Source: Bdellovibrio sp. (lineage in GTDB: Bacteria > Bdellovibrionota > Bdellovibrionia > Bdellovibrionales > Bdellovibrionaceae). Taken from it: a stretch of 47,051 bases of DNA. Below, piece by piece: positions 16,890 through 25,646 of this stretch (position 1 is the first letter of the stretch; the number at the start of each line of letters is the position of its first letter). The stretch lies in NCBI GenBank assembly GCA_014378765.1, contig JACMNA010000083.1:1-47051 (forward strand), in the 5' to 3' direction. Both the position numbers and the translations under genes were made by a program. Below the pieces are notes generated by a model that saw nothing but the letters and a program-made list of their open reading frames with translations, was not told the DNA's origin and made no database searches.

Positions 16890-17375
16890 TCACTTCATAT
16901 CGAGATCGGGTAATCGCATCTTAGGCATAAAACTATCGCCTTGCTCTAATAATGAAAGATGTGCTTGAGTCATCGCTCGTAAATTAGCTTCAAATTGCAT
17001 TTTCATCTTTTTTAAGTCGGCAATGTCTTGATAAGTTTTACGCAGAGAATCTTTCGCATCACGAGTAATCATCTCCGCTTTTTGTTGAGCATCATTAATA
17101 ATTAATTTGGCTTCACGTTCGGCATCAGCCCGCATTTTATCGCTCATTTGCGAAGCCGATGTGATTGTCGCTTTTAAAACCTGATCGCGATCACGGTATT
17201 CTAATATCGACATTTCTTTATCTTTAAGAGCTTCTTTAAGGGCGCTACGCTCTTGTAGTAAGGCTTCTAGTTGAGCGCCAACGATATTTAGATAATCAGC
17301 AACCTCGTCTGGATCATACCCCATCATCTTTTTTTCAAATGTTTTATGCGCGATTTCTTTAGGATAATGCTTCAT
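16890..17375 (-). CDS. divIVA: DivIVA-domain protein
   Basis: 161 residues, strong GGAGGA ribosome site. The N-terminal DivIVA membrane-binding region is clear (KEIAHKTFEKKMMGYDPDEV), followed by a long coiled coil (about 30-145) rich in Lys/Glu/Ala. DivIVA proteins recognise curved membrane at poles and septa and recruit partners; in Bdellovibrio a DivIVA protein has been reported to affect progeny cell shape. It is the last gene of a maf-yggS-proC-divIVA row, resembling the division-gene neighbourhood of Gram-positive bacteria. It lies about 120 bases after proC, so it may have its own promoter. Confidence 0.88.
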   Translation of the reverse strand: MKHYPKEIAHKTFEKKMMGYDPDEVADYLNIVGAQLEALLQERSALKEALKDKEMSILEYRDRDQVLKATITSASQMSDKMRADAEREAKLIINDAQQKAEMITRDAKDSLRKTYQDIADLKKMKMQFEANLRAMTQAHLSLLEQGDSFMPKMRLPDLDMK

Positions 17376-17494
17376 AATTGTTCCTCCGTGAACAAGAATT
17401 AGACCTTCTTTAGTATAGGCTAAAATTTCCCAGCCTTCTAGGGATCATCTTACGAACGGGCTGAACCAGACGTTCGAACCAGACTAATAGCTAG

Positions 17495-18340
17495 TTATTT
17501 GCTGCCGTTTGAAATCTCTTTAGAACGCATGGCGGCTTTTTCAAAACAAAAACGAACGGCGCGTTCAATTTCCATCTCGCGCATCGATTGCAGACCAGCG
17601 GCGGTGACACCTTTTTTAGAGCTTACTCGCGATTGTAATTCTTCGATCTCAATTCCTTCTGATTCGGCGGCTAATAGCGAAGCACCCAAAAAAGTTTCGA
17701 CCGTCATTTTGCGGGCCCACTCTTCGCTGAAGCCATGCTCTTCGATCCAATCTTGCCAGTACATCATAAGTTCAAAAACAAAGCCGGTTCCGCTTGAACA
17801 TGAAATCATCAACGCATCGAATTTTTCTTCGGTATCGACTTGCATAACGACGCCCAAACTAGAAAATAAATCTTCGACCGTTGCGGTCACGTAATCATCG
17901 GGTTTTTGACTCATGAAACCCAAAACCCCACGGCCAATAATTGACGGCGTGTTCGGCATCAGCCGCACCAGGCGGCCATCAGAAATTTGTCGAGTCAAAG
18001 TAGAAAAGGGAATACCCGCCGCTAATGAAATAATAATTTGATGTTCAGTAAAGGCCCCGGCAATACTTTCGATCGCGCCCGGCATGTCTTGCGGCTTCAT
18101 GGCTAAAACCACAACGTCACATTCTTCGACGACTTGTTCATTGTAATCACGCGTCTGCACACCGTAAGTTTCAGAAAGTTTTATCAACTTACCGGGCGTA
18201 CGATTAGAAACAATAATTTGATCGGCCCTTACTGATTTTGATTGAATCATGCCTTTGATGAGGGCTTGGGTCATGTGCCCCGCGCCCACAAAGCCAATTT
18301 TCATCGATTTTAAAAGTGGATTTTTATAAGTTGAATTCAT
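17495..18340 (-). CDS. proC: Pyrroline-5-carboxylate reductase
   Basis: 281 residues. The Rossmann NADP site is GFVGAGHMTQALI, followed by VVLAMKPQDM and VRLMPNTPSIIGRG, all standard ProC landmarks. The dimerisation domain contains SCSSGTGFVFEL, where the usual SGSGPAY is changed, and VSSKKGVTAAGL, where relatives have SPGGTT. The enzyme makes proline from pyrroline-5-carboxylate in the cytoplasm. The start is uncertain: the ATG twelve codons downstream (18304) begins exactly where most ProC proteins begin, but neither start has a good ribosome site. Thirteen bases after yggS, clearly in operon. Confidence 0.9.
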   Translation of the reverse strand: MNSTYKNPLLKSMKIGFVGAGHMTQALIKGMIQSKSVRADQIIVSNRTPGKLIKLSETYGVQTRDYNEQVVEECDVVVLAMKPQDMPGAIESIAGAFTEHQIIISLAAGIPFSTLTRQISDGRLVRLMPNTPSIIGRGVLGFMSQKPDDYVTATVEDLFSSLGVVMQVDTEEKFDALMISCSSGTGFVFELMMYWQDWIEEHGFSEEWARKMTVETFLGASLLAAESEGIEIEELQSRVSSKKGVTAAGLQSMREMEIERAVRFCFEKAAMRSKEISNGSK

Positions 18341-18353
18341 TCGTGCTCATTTC

Positions 18354-18995
18354 TTATCTACGTTCACCAAACAAAACTGTTCCTAGTCTAACCCAAGTAG
18401 CGCCTTCTTCAAGTGCTGCTTCATAATCTTGGCTGGTTCCCATCGATAATTCTTTCAACTGCAGTTCATTCGCCAATATTTTCAGTTGTTTAAAGTAAAT
18501 TCGATTTTTTTCGCCATCGTTTTCAAGCGGCGGCATCGTCATTAGGCCAACTATTTCTAAATGATCTAACGCTTTAAGTTCGGGCCAAGCTTTTAAAAAA
18601 TCTTTTTTTTTAAAGCCTGATTTATTAGGCTCGTCAGTTAAATTAATTTGAATAAAAACTTTTTGAACGTGGTTAATTTCGGCGGCCTTGCTGGCAATTT
18701 TTTGGGCAAGTTCAAGTGAATCTACCGAGTGAATATATTTAAAATTTTTTTGTAAAAATTTAACCTTATTTTTTTGAATGGGTCCAATCAAGTGCCACTG
18801 AATATCTAAATTTTTTAAATTATTTATTTTTTCAAGCGCTTCTTGAATATAATTTTCGGCGAAATGTCTTTGCCCTTCTTGAAAAAGTTTTTCAATTTTT
18901 TCAATGGACTGAAATTTGCTGACGGCTAATAAATTTTGGTGGTCCTTAAGCTTCTTTTGAATCAAGGTTCGGGTTGAAGCTTTAGAAAGTTCCAT
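18354..18995 (-). CDS. yggS: YggS/PLPBP-family pyridoxal-phosphate homeostasis protein
   Basis: 213 residues of alanine-racemase-like TIM barrel. LLAVSKFQS carries the PLP lysine. HFAENYIQEALEK, WHLIGPIQKNK, IQINLTDEPNKSGF, GLMTMPP and LSMGTSQDYEAAL follow in the order typical of the family, and VRLGTVLFGER closes it. Members bind PLP without catalysing a known reaction and buffer PLP and amino-acid pools. The gene begins inside the end of maf (34-base overlap) and precedes proC, the most common neighbour of this family. Confidence 0.92.
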   Translation of the reverse strand: MELSKASTRTLIQKKLKDHQNLLAVSKFQSIEKIEKLFQEGQRHFAENYIQEALEKINNLKNLDIQWHLIGPIQKNKVKFLQKNFKYIHSVDSLELAQKIASKAAEINHVQKVFIQINLTDEPNKSGFKKKDFLKAWPELKALDHLEIVGLMTMPPLENDGEKNRIYFKQLKILANELQLKELSMGTSQDYEAALEEGATWVRLGTVLFGERR

Positions 18996-19567
18996 GCTTT
19001 AAGTTTGAATAGTTTTTGCAAAGCTTGCAAGGGAAGTCCAACCACATTATCAAAATCGCCGACATACTTTTGGACAAATTGCCGACCTTCACCTTGAATA
19101 GCGTACGCGCCTGCTTTATCGGCGGGCTCTTTGGTTGCGATGTAATTTAAAATTTCTTTTTCAGATAGCTCGCGAAAAAAAACATCGGTCGTCTCAAGGT
19201 GAGACACTTCGTCTTTCGTATTCAGGTCAATCAGGTAGACCGCAGTCTTAACTTGATGTGATTTTCCGGAAAGTTTTGTTAAATATTCAAAAGCGATCTG
19301 TTCGTTTTCAGGTTTTCCAAGAGTCTCAGATCCTAGGCAAACCATTGTGTCAGCTGATAGAACGACTCCGTCAAGACCTTGGGCTAGCGCTAAGATTTCG
19401 CACGCCTTTGCTTTTCGTCTGGCGATGTCGATTATTTGTTCATCGAGTATTAGGTTTTTATTAGGAATTTCCGATACATGTACAGGGAATGAGACAAATT
19501 GAAAGCCAGCGTTTTTTAATATTTCTGACCGACGTGGAGATTGCGACGCTAAAATCAGTTGTTTCAT
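18962..19567 (-). CDS. maf: Maf/YhdE-family nucleotide pyrophosphatase
   Basis: 201 residues from the ATG at 19567; an earlier in-frame start would add ten residues before the invariant MKQLILASQSPRRSEIL and is unlikely, and AAGG stands just upstream of 19567. Other family motifs: VLSADTMV, FREL, and DKAGAYAIQGEG with VGDFDNVVGLPL. Members hydrolyse dTTP, UTP or modified nucleotides, cleaning the pool and influencing division. First gene of the maf-yggS-proC-divIVA row, with only 30 bases to the divergent tadC. Confidence 0.92.
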   Translation of the reverse strand: MKQLILASQSPRRSEILKNAGFQFVSFPVHVSEIPNKNLILDEQIIDIARRKAKACEILALAQGLDGVVLSADTMVCLGSETLGKPENEQIAFEYLTKLSGKSHQVKTAVYLIDLNTKDEVSHLETTDVFFRELSEKEILNYIATKEPADKAGAYAIQGEGRQFVQKYVGDFDNVVGLPLQALQKLFKLKAWNFLKLQPEP

Positions 19568-19597
19568 GGCCCTTAGGTTTACTTGAAAAGGAGACAC

Positions 19598-20509
19598 ATG
19601 GGTAGTGCTGAACTGATGCTTTTTGCGGGACTTATTCTTGCGGGTGCCTCCGTCTACTTATTCGTTTCTTCGTTGCTGGCCGGTAAGCCGGGCGCCAGTC
19701 AGCTTTCTTGGGCCAGTGGCAATGAGCCAATCAAATCTAAAAATGGCGTCATCAATTTATGTCGTCCGATGGTTCACCAATTTACTTTGCAACACGCCTC
19801 AAAAATTAAATCTGACAAGTATCGTAAAAAAATTCAGCACCTCATTAAAACGGGTGGCTTAGGATCAGAATTGAACGTTGACGAGTTTATTGGTTTACAA
19901 CTTTTTCTCGGCGTAGCATTTCCAATATTTTTAGCCATCATGAATTTTTCTCTAGATTTAGGATTTTCACCAATTATCGTTTTAGGTTTGGGCCTACTGG
20001 GTTTTTTCATGCCGGAAATGCATTGCAAGGCCACGAAGAAAAGTCGTGAGCTGAGTGTGCGTGCTGATTTACCTTTCTTTATTGATCTATTAGCTCTGTC
20101 GGTTGAAGCCGGTTTAGATTTCTTTGGCGCCATTCAAAAAATTGTGGATAAAGTTGCGGATAACAATTCGGTTTTAGCCGAAGAATTTAAAACCGTTTTA
20201 AAAGATATTAAAATTGGTTCGTCAAAGTCTGAAGCCCTTAAAGAAATGGCCGCGCGCCTTGATATGTCAGAAGTCACTAGCTTTGTGGCTGTACTGATTG
20301 ATGCAGAGGCATCGGGTTCAAGTATTTCGCAAGTATTAAAAGATCAATCAGTGCAAATGCGACTTGAAAGATTTATGCGCGCCGAAAAAGCGGGTGCGAA
20401 AGCTTCCCAATTAATATTACTTCCGTTGATGTTATTTATTTTACCTGCGGTTTTTATCATGGTGTTTGGCCCGGTCGCGATCAGCATGATGGGCAAAGGT
20501 GGTAACTAA
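19598..20509 (+). CDS. tadC: TadC-like type II/IV secretion inner-membrane protein
   Basis: 303 residues from the ATG at 19598, preceded by AAGGAG (19587-19592); a TTG five codons earlier overlaps that site. N-terminal helix, paired helices at about 100-150, a T2SSF domain (DLPFFIDLLALSVEAGLDF, EFKTVLKDIKIGSSKSEAL, RLDMSEVTSFVAVLIDAE) and a final helix pair (LPLMLFILPAVFIMVFGP). This is the TadC layout of Tad/Flp pilus platforms. No tadA, tadB or pilin gene lies alongside, since the other side is maf on the opposite strand. First gene of the FHA operon. Confidence 0.87.
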   Translation: MGSAELMLFAGLILAGASVYLFVSSLLAGKPGASQLSWASGNEPIKSKNGVINLCRPMVHQFTLQHASKIKSDKYRKKIQHLIKTGGLGSELNVDEFIGLQLFLGVAFPIFLAIMNFSLDLGFSPIIVLGLGLLGFFMPEMHCKATKKSRELSVRADLPFFIDLLALSVEAGLDFFGAIQKIVDKVADNNSVLAEEFKTVLKDIKIGSSKSEALKEMAARLDMSEVTSFVAVLIDAEASGSSISQVLKDQSVQMRLERFMRAEKAGAKASQLILLPLMLFILPAVFIMVFGPVAISMMGKGGN

Positions 20510-20862
20510 TGGCCCGCCTTTATAAAACATCAACCACTGGCGCTGAACTTTTATTAAATAAGTTAAATATCGCTGATACTTTTTTTAAAAGAGGCTGGGG
20601 CTTGCTTGGGCACAAAACTTTGGCCACCGATGAAGGCCTGTGGATAAATGTTGGCAACAATGCGCACACATTTTTTATGAGGTTTTCGATCGATTGTATT
20701 TTCTTAGATAGCAAAATGGAAATCAAAAAAATTCTGTCTGCCGTACGACCCTTTCGATTTGTTGGACCCTACTGGAAGGCAACTTCATTCATAGAAACCG
20801 CGGCCGGTTTTGCTGAAACTAAAAATTTGAAAGTTGGAGATCATTTATATGTGGTCAATTAG
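20509..20862 (+). CDS. DUF192-family protein
   Basis: 117 residues. Matches DUF192 landmarks: RGWGLLGHKTLATDEGLWI, HTFFMRFSIDCIFLD and the late FIETAAGFAE. Unlike many members it has no signal peptide here, so it would be cytoplasmic. It shares one base with tadC (TAATG) and overlaps the first FHA gene by 14 bases, so it is translated with them. Function of the family is unknown. Confidence 0.85.
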   Translation: MARLYKTSTTGAELLLNKLNIADTFFKRGWGLLGHKTLATDEGLWINVGNNAHTFFMRFSIDCIFLDSKMEIKKILSAVRPFRFVGPYWKATSFIETAAGFAETKNLKVGDHLYVVN

Positions 20863-22498
20863 AATATTATCTGGACCGCAAGCCGGCCAGGTTCACGATT
20901 TAAAATTAGGTAAAAATGTATTTGGTCGCGGCGGCCAAAGCCAATTTAAAATACAGTCACTGGGCATTTCAAAAGAGCATTGTGAAATTCATGTTTACAA
21001 AGATAAAATGATAGTTGTTGATTTAAAATCAAGTAACGGAACATTTGTAAATGGTGTTAAAATTCAAAATTCGTTAATTCAAGTCGGCGATAAAATAAGT
21101 TTATTTGATATTATATTAGATATTATTCCAAGCCCTGACTTACGTCCGATGAAAAACGTTGTCGCTTTACATCCCAATTCACCGAAATCAAATACACCAT
21201 CAAATGAACTCATGATCAATGCACCACCACCACCTCCGGTTGTGCACCCAACGGCTTTTAATGGCAACGCCGCCATGCAAATGAATACGTTTGCCCCGTC
21301 GCAACCGCAAAGTTTGGTGCCGCCACCAGAACCCGCTTTAACCATAAGCGAGAAAATTGAAAACTTTATTGAAACCGTGGCGATGCCTGGCGTTTATAAA
21401 TTAGGAATTTTATTTTCATTTAAACAAGTTCTTTTGGGCTTTGTAATGTGTTTCATTTTTGGCGTGACAATACTATCGATGATTCCGCTGACCACCATAA
21501 CCAAAGAATCTAATTTGCAAGAGGCCGCTAAGCGGGCGAAATCAGTTGCGCGCGCATTAGCAAAAGTAAATGAACAAGCGCTTTTGTCGAATCAATTTGG
21601 TAGTTTGAATGTTTCAGACGCTCTTAAAGAAGATGGAATTAAAGAAGCGTTTATCATTCAACAATCTGATGGGTCTATCGTGGCGCCTTCAGAAAAAGTT
21701 GGACGTGATACTTCTAGCGCCTTTATTCTTCAGGCGCGTAAAGAGTCTCGGGCTTCGGCCAGTCGTATCGATTCAACGACTTTAGGTGCCAGTCACCCTA
21801 TTGGAGTTTACGACCCAGTTTCGGGCGAACCAACGGTAAAATACCATGCGGTCGTTATTTATGATGTGAGTTCGTTGAATATAGATGAGGGGCGAATCAT
21901 CAGTTTATTTATGCAAACTTTGATTATCGCTTCGATTATGGGCCTTATGCTTTACTATCTATTCGCGCGTCTTATCGAATTTCCGCTGCGCAGTTTGAAC
22001 AAGCAAATTGATCAGGCTTTATTAGACAAATCCGATCGCACGGAAGTTTTATTCGATTATCCGGTTTTTCAGAAGCTTGTATCTAACGTCAATACGCTAT
22101 TGAATCGCGCTTGGACGGGTGGCGGCATTGAGAAGATAAATCAGCCCCAGCAGAATCGTGATTTAGAATATTCAAATTTGGTTGATATCATATCTCACCC
22201 TGCGATTGTGGTTTCCGTTGATCAAAGAATTGTAGCTTGCAACGGCCCGTTCGAGCAATTATCGCAGATGAGTAAAGACCAATTAGTGAATCAACCCTTG
22301 CAAGCCATCACTGATTCAGCGCTTTCGCAAATTATTGATTCATTGATTGTTCGCTGTAAACAATCACCATATGACACGCAGATGGATCAAATTCCGTTTT
22401 CACAGTTTGAATGTAAAATATCATCTCAAGCATTTCTAAACAGCTTGGGCGAAGCGGAGTACTTCGTGATGACCCTTATTCCATCGGAGCCTAGCTGA
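20849..22498 (+). CDS. FHA-TM-periplasmic sensor-TM-PAS-like receptor
   Basis: 549 residues from the ATG at 20849, which has GGAG (20836-20839) inside the DUF192 gene; the in-frame TTG at 20834 is rejected. Order: FHA domain (1-95) with the phosphothreonine-site residues GR26-27, SKEH and SSNGTFVNG; Pro-rich linker (115-165); helix 1 (about 192-213); an extracytoplasmic region of about 135 residues resembling a small sensor domain (LKEDGIKEAFIIQQSDGSIV, then ASHPIG); helix 2 (354-374) followed by a HAMP-like stretch (FPLRSLNKQID); and a C-terminal PAS-like region (DIISHPAIVVSVDQRIVACN). It has no kinase or cyclase output domain, so it probably signals through protein contacts. Confidence 0.8.
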   Translation: MWSIRILSGPQAGQVHDLKLGKNVFGRGGQSQFKIQSLGISKEHCEIHVYKDKMIVVDLKSSNGTFVNGVKIQNSLIQVGDKISLFDIILDIIPSPDLRPMKNVVALHPNSPKSNTPSNELMINAPPPPPVVHPTAFNGNAAMQMNTFAPSQPQSLVPPPEPALTISEKIENFIETVAMPGVYKLGILFSFKQVLLGFVMCFIFGVTILSMIPLTTITKESNLQEAAKRAKSVARALAKVNEQALLSNQFGSLNVSDALKEDGIKEAFIIQQSDGSIVAPSEKVGRDTSSAFILQARKESRASASRIDSTTLGASHPIGVYDPVSGEPTVKYHAVVIYDVSSLNIDEGRIISLFMQTLIIASIMGLMLYYLFARLIEFPLRSLNKQIDQALLDKSDRTEVLFDYPVFQKLVSNVNTLLNRAWTGGGIEKINQPQQNRDLEYSNLVDIISHPAIVVSVDQRIVACNGPFEQLSQMSKDQLVNQPLQAITDSALSQIIDSLIVRCKQSPYDTQMDQIPFSQFECKISSQAFLNSLGEAEYFVMTLIPSEPS

Positions 22499-23634
22499 TG
22501 TCAGCCGCCGTTCAGCAAAAACCTCAGCTTTCCGTAAAGCTTAGTGTGGTCAAAGGACCTCATGCTGGACAAGTATTTCAATTGGCTAAATCTGAAGTTT
22601 CAATTGGTCGCGGCCCCGAAAACGATATCGTTTTACTAAATGATCCTCAAGTAAGCCGCGCGCATGCAAAAATTATTTTGGTCGATCGTGATTTTGAAAT
22701 TATTAATTTAAGCAAAAAAAATGCAGTATTCGTTAATGGTGAAAACGTTGAACGTTGGAAGCTCGTTAACCACGAAACGTTTTTTATTGGGGATACTGAA
22801 TTTAAAATTGAGTACGACTTGGGCCAAGCGGTTGCCTCAGTAGCACCAAAAAAATTAGCTACCGTCGTGCAATTGAAGCCAAAACCAGGGGCAAAACCAG
22901 TAAGCGCATTAAAACCTTCCATGGTGCCAATGGGCCCAGCCGCCCAACCGTCTGCGATTGCAACGCGACCTCGACAAGGACCCGTGCCCTTTAAACCGAT
23001 TCCTGTACCCTTAAATCGGATGGCCCTAGGAGCGCAATCGATTCCGCGACCGCCCACGGCGGCACAATCATCATTATTACAACATCCAAAATTTAAATTT
23101 TACGCGATAGTTTCGATTGCCCTTGGTGCCTTTCTTTATTTTATGTTGGCGCCAGCTAAAAATGCGGTCAGTGCTAAGCCGAGGCCAACTTTAAAGTACG
23201 AAGATGAAGTTTCAATTAAATTAAACTCGACCCCCGAGAAAGAATTAGTACAAAAACGTTTTGAACTTAAAAAAGAGAAGAACTCGCCCCAACATCAGCG
23301 GGCCGAAGAAAATTTTATTAAAGGTATGCGAGATTTTCAGTTAGGAAATTACGCGCGCGCCATGGACTTTTACCAAGTCGTGCTTAATCTTGAGCCCGAA
23401 CACAATTTAGCGCGCCGGCATTATTATTTATCAAAAGTTAGATTTGACGAGCTTATTCAGGCTAAATTAATGCTTGGAGAATCTTATTATAAGAAGCATA
23501 ATTTTAGCATGTGCGAATCGATGTATCGTCAAGTAATGGATATGCTAGGCGATAAAAATACAGATAATCCAAAATATCTACTGGCCCGAAGCAAAGTTCA
23601 AGAATGCAACTTGGCCGCTGAAGGTATCCGCTAA
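22498..23634 (+). CDS. FHA-TM-TPR protein
   Basis: 378 residues. FHA domain at about 10-105 with all core residues (SIGRGPENDI, VSRAHAKI, FVNGENV). Pro/Ala-rich linker to about 195, one transmembrane helix (199-218), and a C-terminal region (268-370) with TPR-like helices (AEENFIKGMRDFQLGNYARAMDFY). The orientation should put FHA in the cytoplasm and the TPR part in the periplasm. One-base overlaps (TGATG upstream, TAATG downstream) bind it tightly into the operon. Likely a scaffold linking Thr phosphorylation to an envelope machine. Confidence 0.83.
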   Translation: MSAAVQQKPQLSVKLSVVKGPHAGQVFQLAKSEVSIGRGPENDIVLLNDPQVSRAHAKIILVDRDFEIINLSKKNAVFVNGENVERWKLVNHETFFIGDTEFKIEYDLGQAVASVAPKKLATVVQLKPKPGAKPVSALKPSMVPMGPAAQPSAIATRPRQGPVPFKPIPVPLNRMALGAQSIPRPPTAAQSSLLQHPKFKFYAIVSIALGAFLYFMLAPAKNAVSAKPRPTLKYEDEVSIKLNSTPEKELVQKRFELKKEKNSPQHQRAEENFIKGMRDFQLGNYARAMDFYQVVLNLEPEHNLARRHYYLSKVRFDELIQAKLMLGESYYKKHNFSMCESMYRQVMDMLGDKNTDNPKYLLARSKVQECNLAAEGIR

Positions 23635-25646
23635 TGTCGCGATTGAAAGTTCTACTTCGCGGCGCTTTGATTAATGAAATCGAGCTCAATCAAGAAATTG
23701 AATATATTGGTGGGCGAAAAGAAGGTAGCGATATTCGCTTACAAGCCGAAAAAGGCATTTCACGCGAACATTTTAAACTTAAATTCGGCGAAGGGCAGTG
23801 GCAAGTTCAAGCCGTTTCACGCTTTGGCGATGTATTTTCACTAGGACAAAAAGTTGAACAAGCTGCGCTGACTCATGGCCAATCATTTCAAATTCCGCCT
23901 TATGAATTTCAATTATTTGATGTACCTGAATCAGATGTTTCGGCCAGTGAGCGCGGTCCAGCTGTGCAAGTTAGCGAGAGTGAGCGAACGGTCATTGGGG
24001 CGGTACCACAAGTACCTTACATAAAATTAGTAAATTCTAAAGGTGAAGTCAGTGAAATGCTTCGGCTTGAAGTGGGCGATTTATGGGTCGCGGGGCGTGA
24101 TCCCTCTTGCCAAATTATTATTCCTGACCAAAGGGTCAGCCGTCGCCAATTTGAAATTCACAAAGTAAACGGTAATTATACGGTTTTAGATTTAGCCAGC
24201 GTGAACGGAACTTTTTTAAATGGTTCGCCCGTTTCTTCGACTGATCCGCAGACTTTAAAAAGTGGTGATGTTATTAGCGTATTAGATAATTCGATGTACT
24301 TTGAACTTCATGATCCTAATTTTAAATATAAAGTAGACCGCATTGACGTGCCCGTAATGAATTTTAATCAATTCGCCGAAGAGTACGTCGATCAGGCCGA
24401 ACTTGATCAACAGTTTCCGGTTGAAATTCCAGATTATAATCAAGCCGGTCAACACGGAGATCAAATTAATACCGGTGGCGGACCATTTACCGGCATGCCT
24501 CCGCAGTCTGAGGCCAATCAATTTTATACTTTCTCTCCTACTGAGGCGACAGCTGAATTAACCCCGTGGCAGAAATTTACTCGTAATAAGCCGCTTGTAG
24601 CTATTGCCGTACTTTTATTTTTGGCTGCGATGTATTTTGTTAGCGAACAAATCAATCCGCCCGAAAAACCAGTCGCGGCCGCGGCCAATCCGAATGATCC
24701 TTTAGCAAAATTAACGCCGGCGCAGCGAAAAGAAGTGCAAGAATATTATTTGTTAGCCGATCAGATGATGACTCAACAAAAATTTGACTTAGCGATTGAA
24801 AAACTGAATAAAGTTCATCAGTTAGTGCCTGAAGGTTATAAAGAATCAAAAAAATTAGCTAGTGAAGCCGAACAAAGTCTATTAATTATTGCGCAAAAGC
24901 AAAAAGATGATGAAAGCGCAAAAGAAGAAGAAGAGCGTCAGGCTAAAATAATTGAGATTACAAAAAAATGTGAAAAGTTATTAACTGCCAAGGTTACTAC
25001 CGAAGAAATGAATACCTGCCTAGGGCCCATTGCTTTGATTGATGCGACTCACCCTGAATACGTACGCCTCAGTGCGGCGGCCGAAAAAATTGTTGAAGAT
25101 CGAAAAACAAAAGAAATTGAAAAGCAAACTCAAGAAGACCGTATCAGCCAGCTGAAGGCATTGTTTAAGCGGGCCGAAAAAATTCAAGGCGAAGGTTATG
25201 CATTTAAAGCAATTAAAATTTATCAACAAGTACTAGCATCGACGTTACCAGATCCAGATGATGTCAAAGCTAAAGCTAAAACTCGAATTGCTTACATTAA
25301 CTCGAAAGTGGGCGATAAATCGGCCCGAGGGATTGGGCAAGCCGAAGCGGCTTACCAAGAGGGTCGCATAAAAGCAGCCGTTTTGCTTTTGCGCGAGTCA
25401 TTAGTGTATGATCCCGAGAATCAAAAAATAAAAGATAAAATTGAAATGTACACGCAAGAACTTCGTCACCGTATGCAAGTATTTTATCAAGAAGCAATTA
25501 TTGATGAAAGTTACGGTATGGTAGACAGCACCGAAAGTAAACAAGGTGCAAAAGATAAATGGAAAAAAATTGTTGAACTTGATTTAGACGATGGTGAATA
25601 CTACAAAAAAGCGGTCATTAAATTACGCCGCTACGGAGTTCGCTAA
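23634..25646 (+). CDS. Double-FHA, TM, long helical/TPR protein
   Basis: 670 residues. FHA-a (1-96) keeps GGRKEGSDI and GISREHF but lacks the NG loop. FHA-b (128-228) keeps VAGRDPSCQI and SVNGTFLNG, but the conserved His of S-x-x-H is Gln172 (VSRRQFEI). Linker rich in Asp/Gln, then one helix (320-337). The rest (360-660) is helical, with TPR-like pairs (LADQMMTQQKFDLAIEKLNK; AYQEGRIKAAVLLLRESL) and a Glu/Lys coiled coil, expected in the periplasm. Shares its first base with the stop of the 22498-23634 gene and its last with the 25646 start. Only some of its FHA folds look able to bind phosphopeptide. Confidence 0.82.
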   Translation: MSRLKVLLRGALINEIELNQEIEYIGGRKEGSDIRLQAEKGISREHFKLKFGEGQWQVQAVSRFGDVFSLGQKVEQAALTHGQSFQIPPYEFQLFDVPESDVSASERGPAVQVSESERTVIGAVPQVPYIKLVNSKGEVSEMLRLEVGDLWVAGRDPSCQIIIPDQRVSRRQFEIHKVNGNYTVLDLASVNGTFLNGSPVSSTDPQTLKSGDVISVLDNSMYFELHDPNFKYKVDRIDVPVMNFNQFAEEYVDQAELDQQFPVEIPDYNQAGQHGDQINTGGGPFTGMPPQSEANQFYTFSPTEATAELTPWQKFTRNKPLVAIAVLLFLAAMYFVSEQINPPEKPVAAAANPNDPLAKLTPAQRKEVQEYYLLADQMMTQQKFDLAIEKLNKVHQLVPEGYKESKKLASEAEQSLLIIAQKQKDDESAKEEEERQAKIIEITKKCEKLLTAKVTTEEMNTCLGPIALIDATHPEYVRLSAAAEKIVEDRKTKEIEKQTQEDRISQLKALFKRAEKIQGEGYAFKAIKIYQQVLASTLPDPDDVKAKAKTRIAYINSKVGDKSARGIGQAEAAYQEGRIKAAVLLLRESLVYDPENQKIKDKIEMYTQELRHRMQVFYQEAIIDESYGMVDSTESKQGAKDKWKKIVELDLDDGEYYKKAVIKLRRYGVR

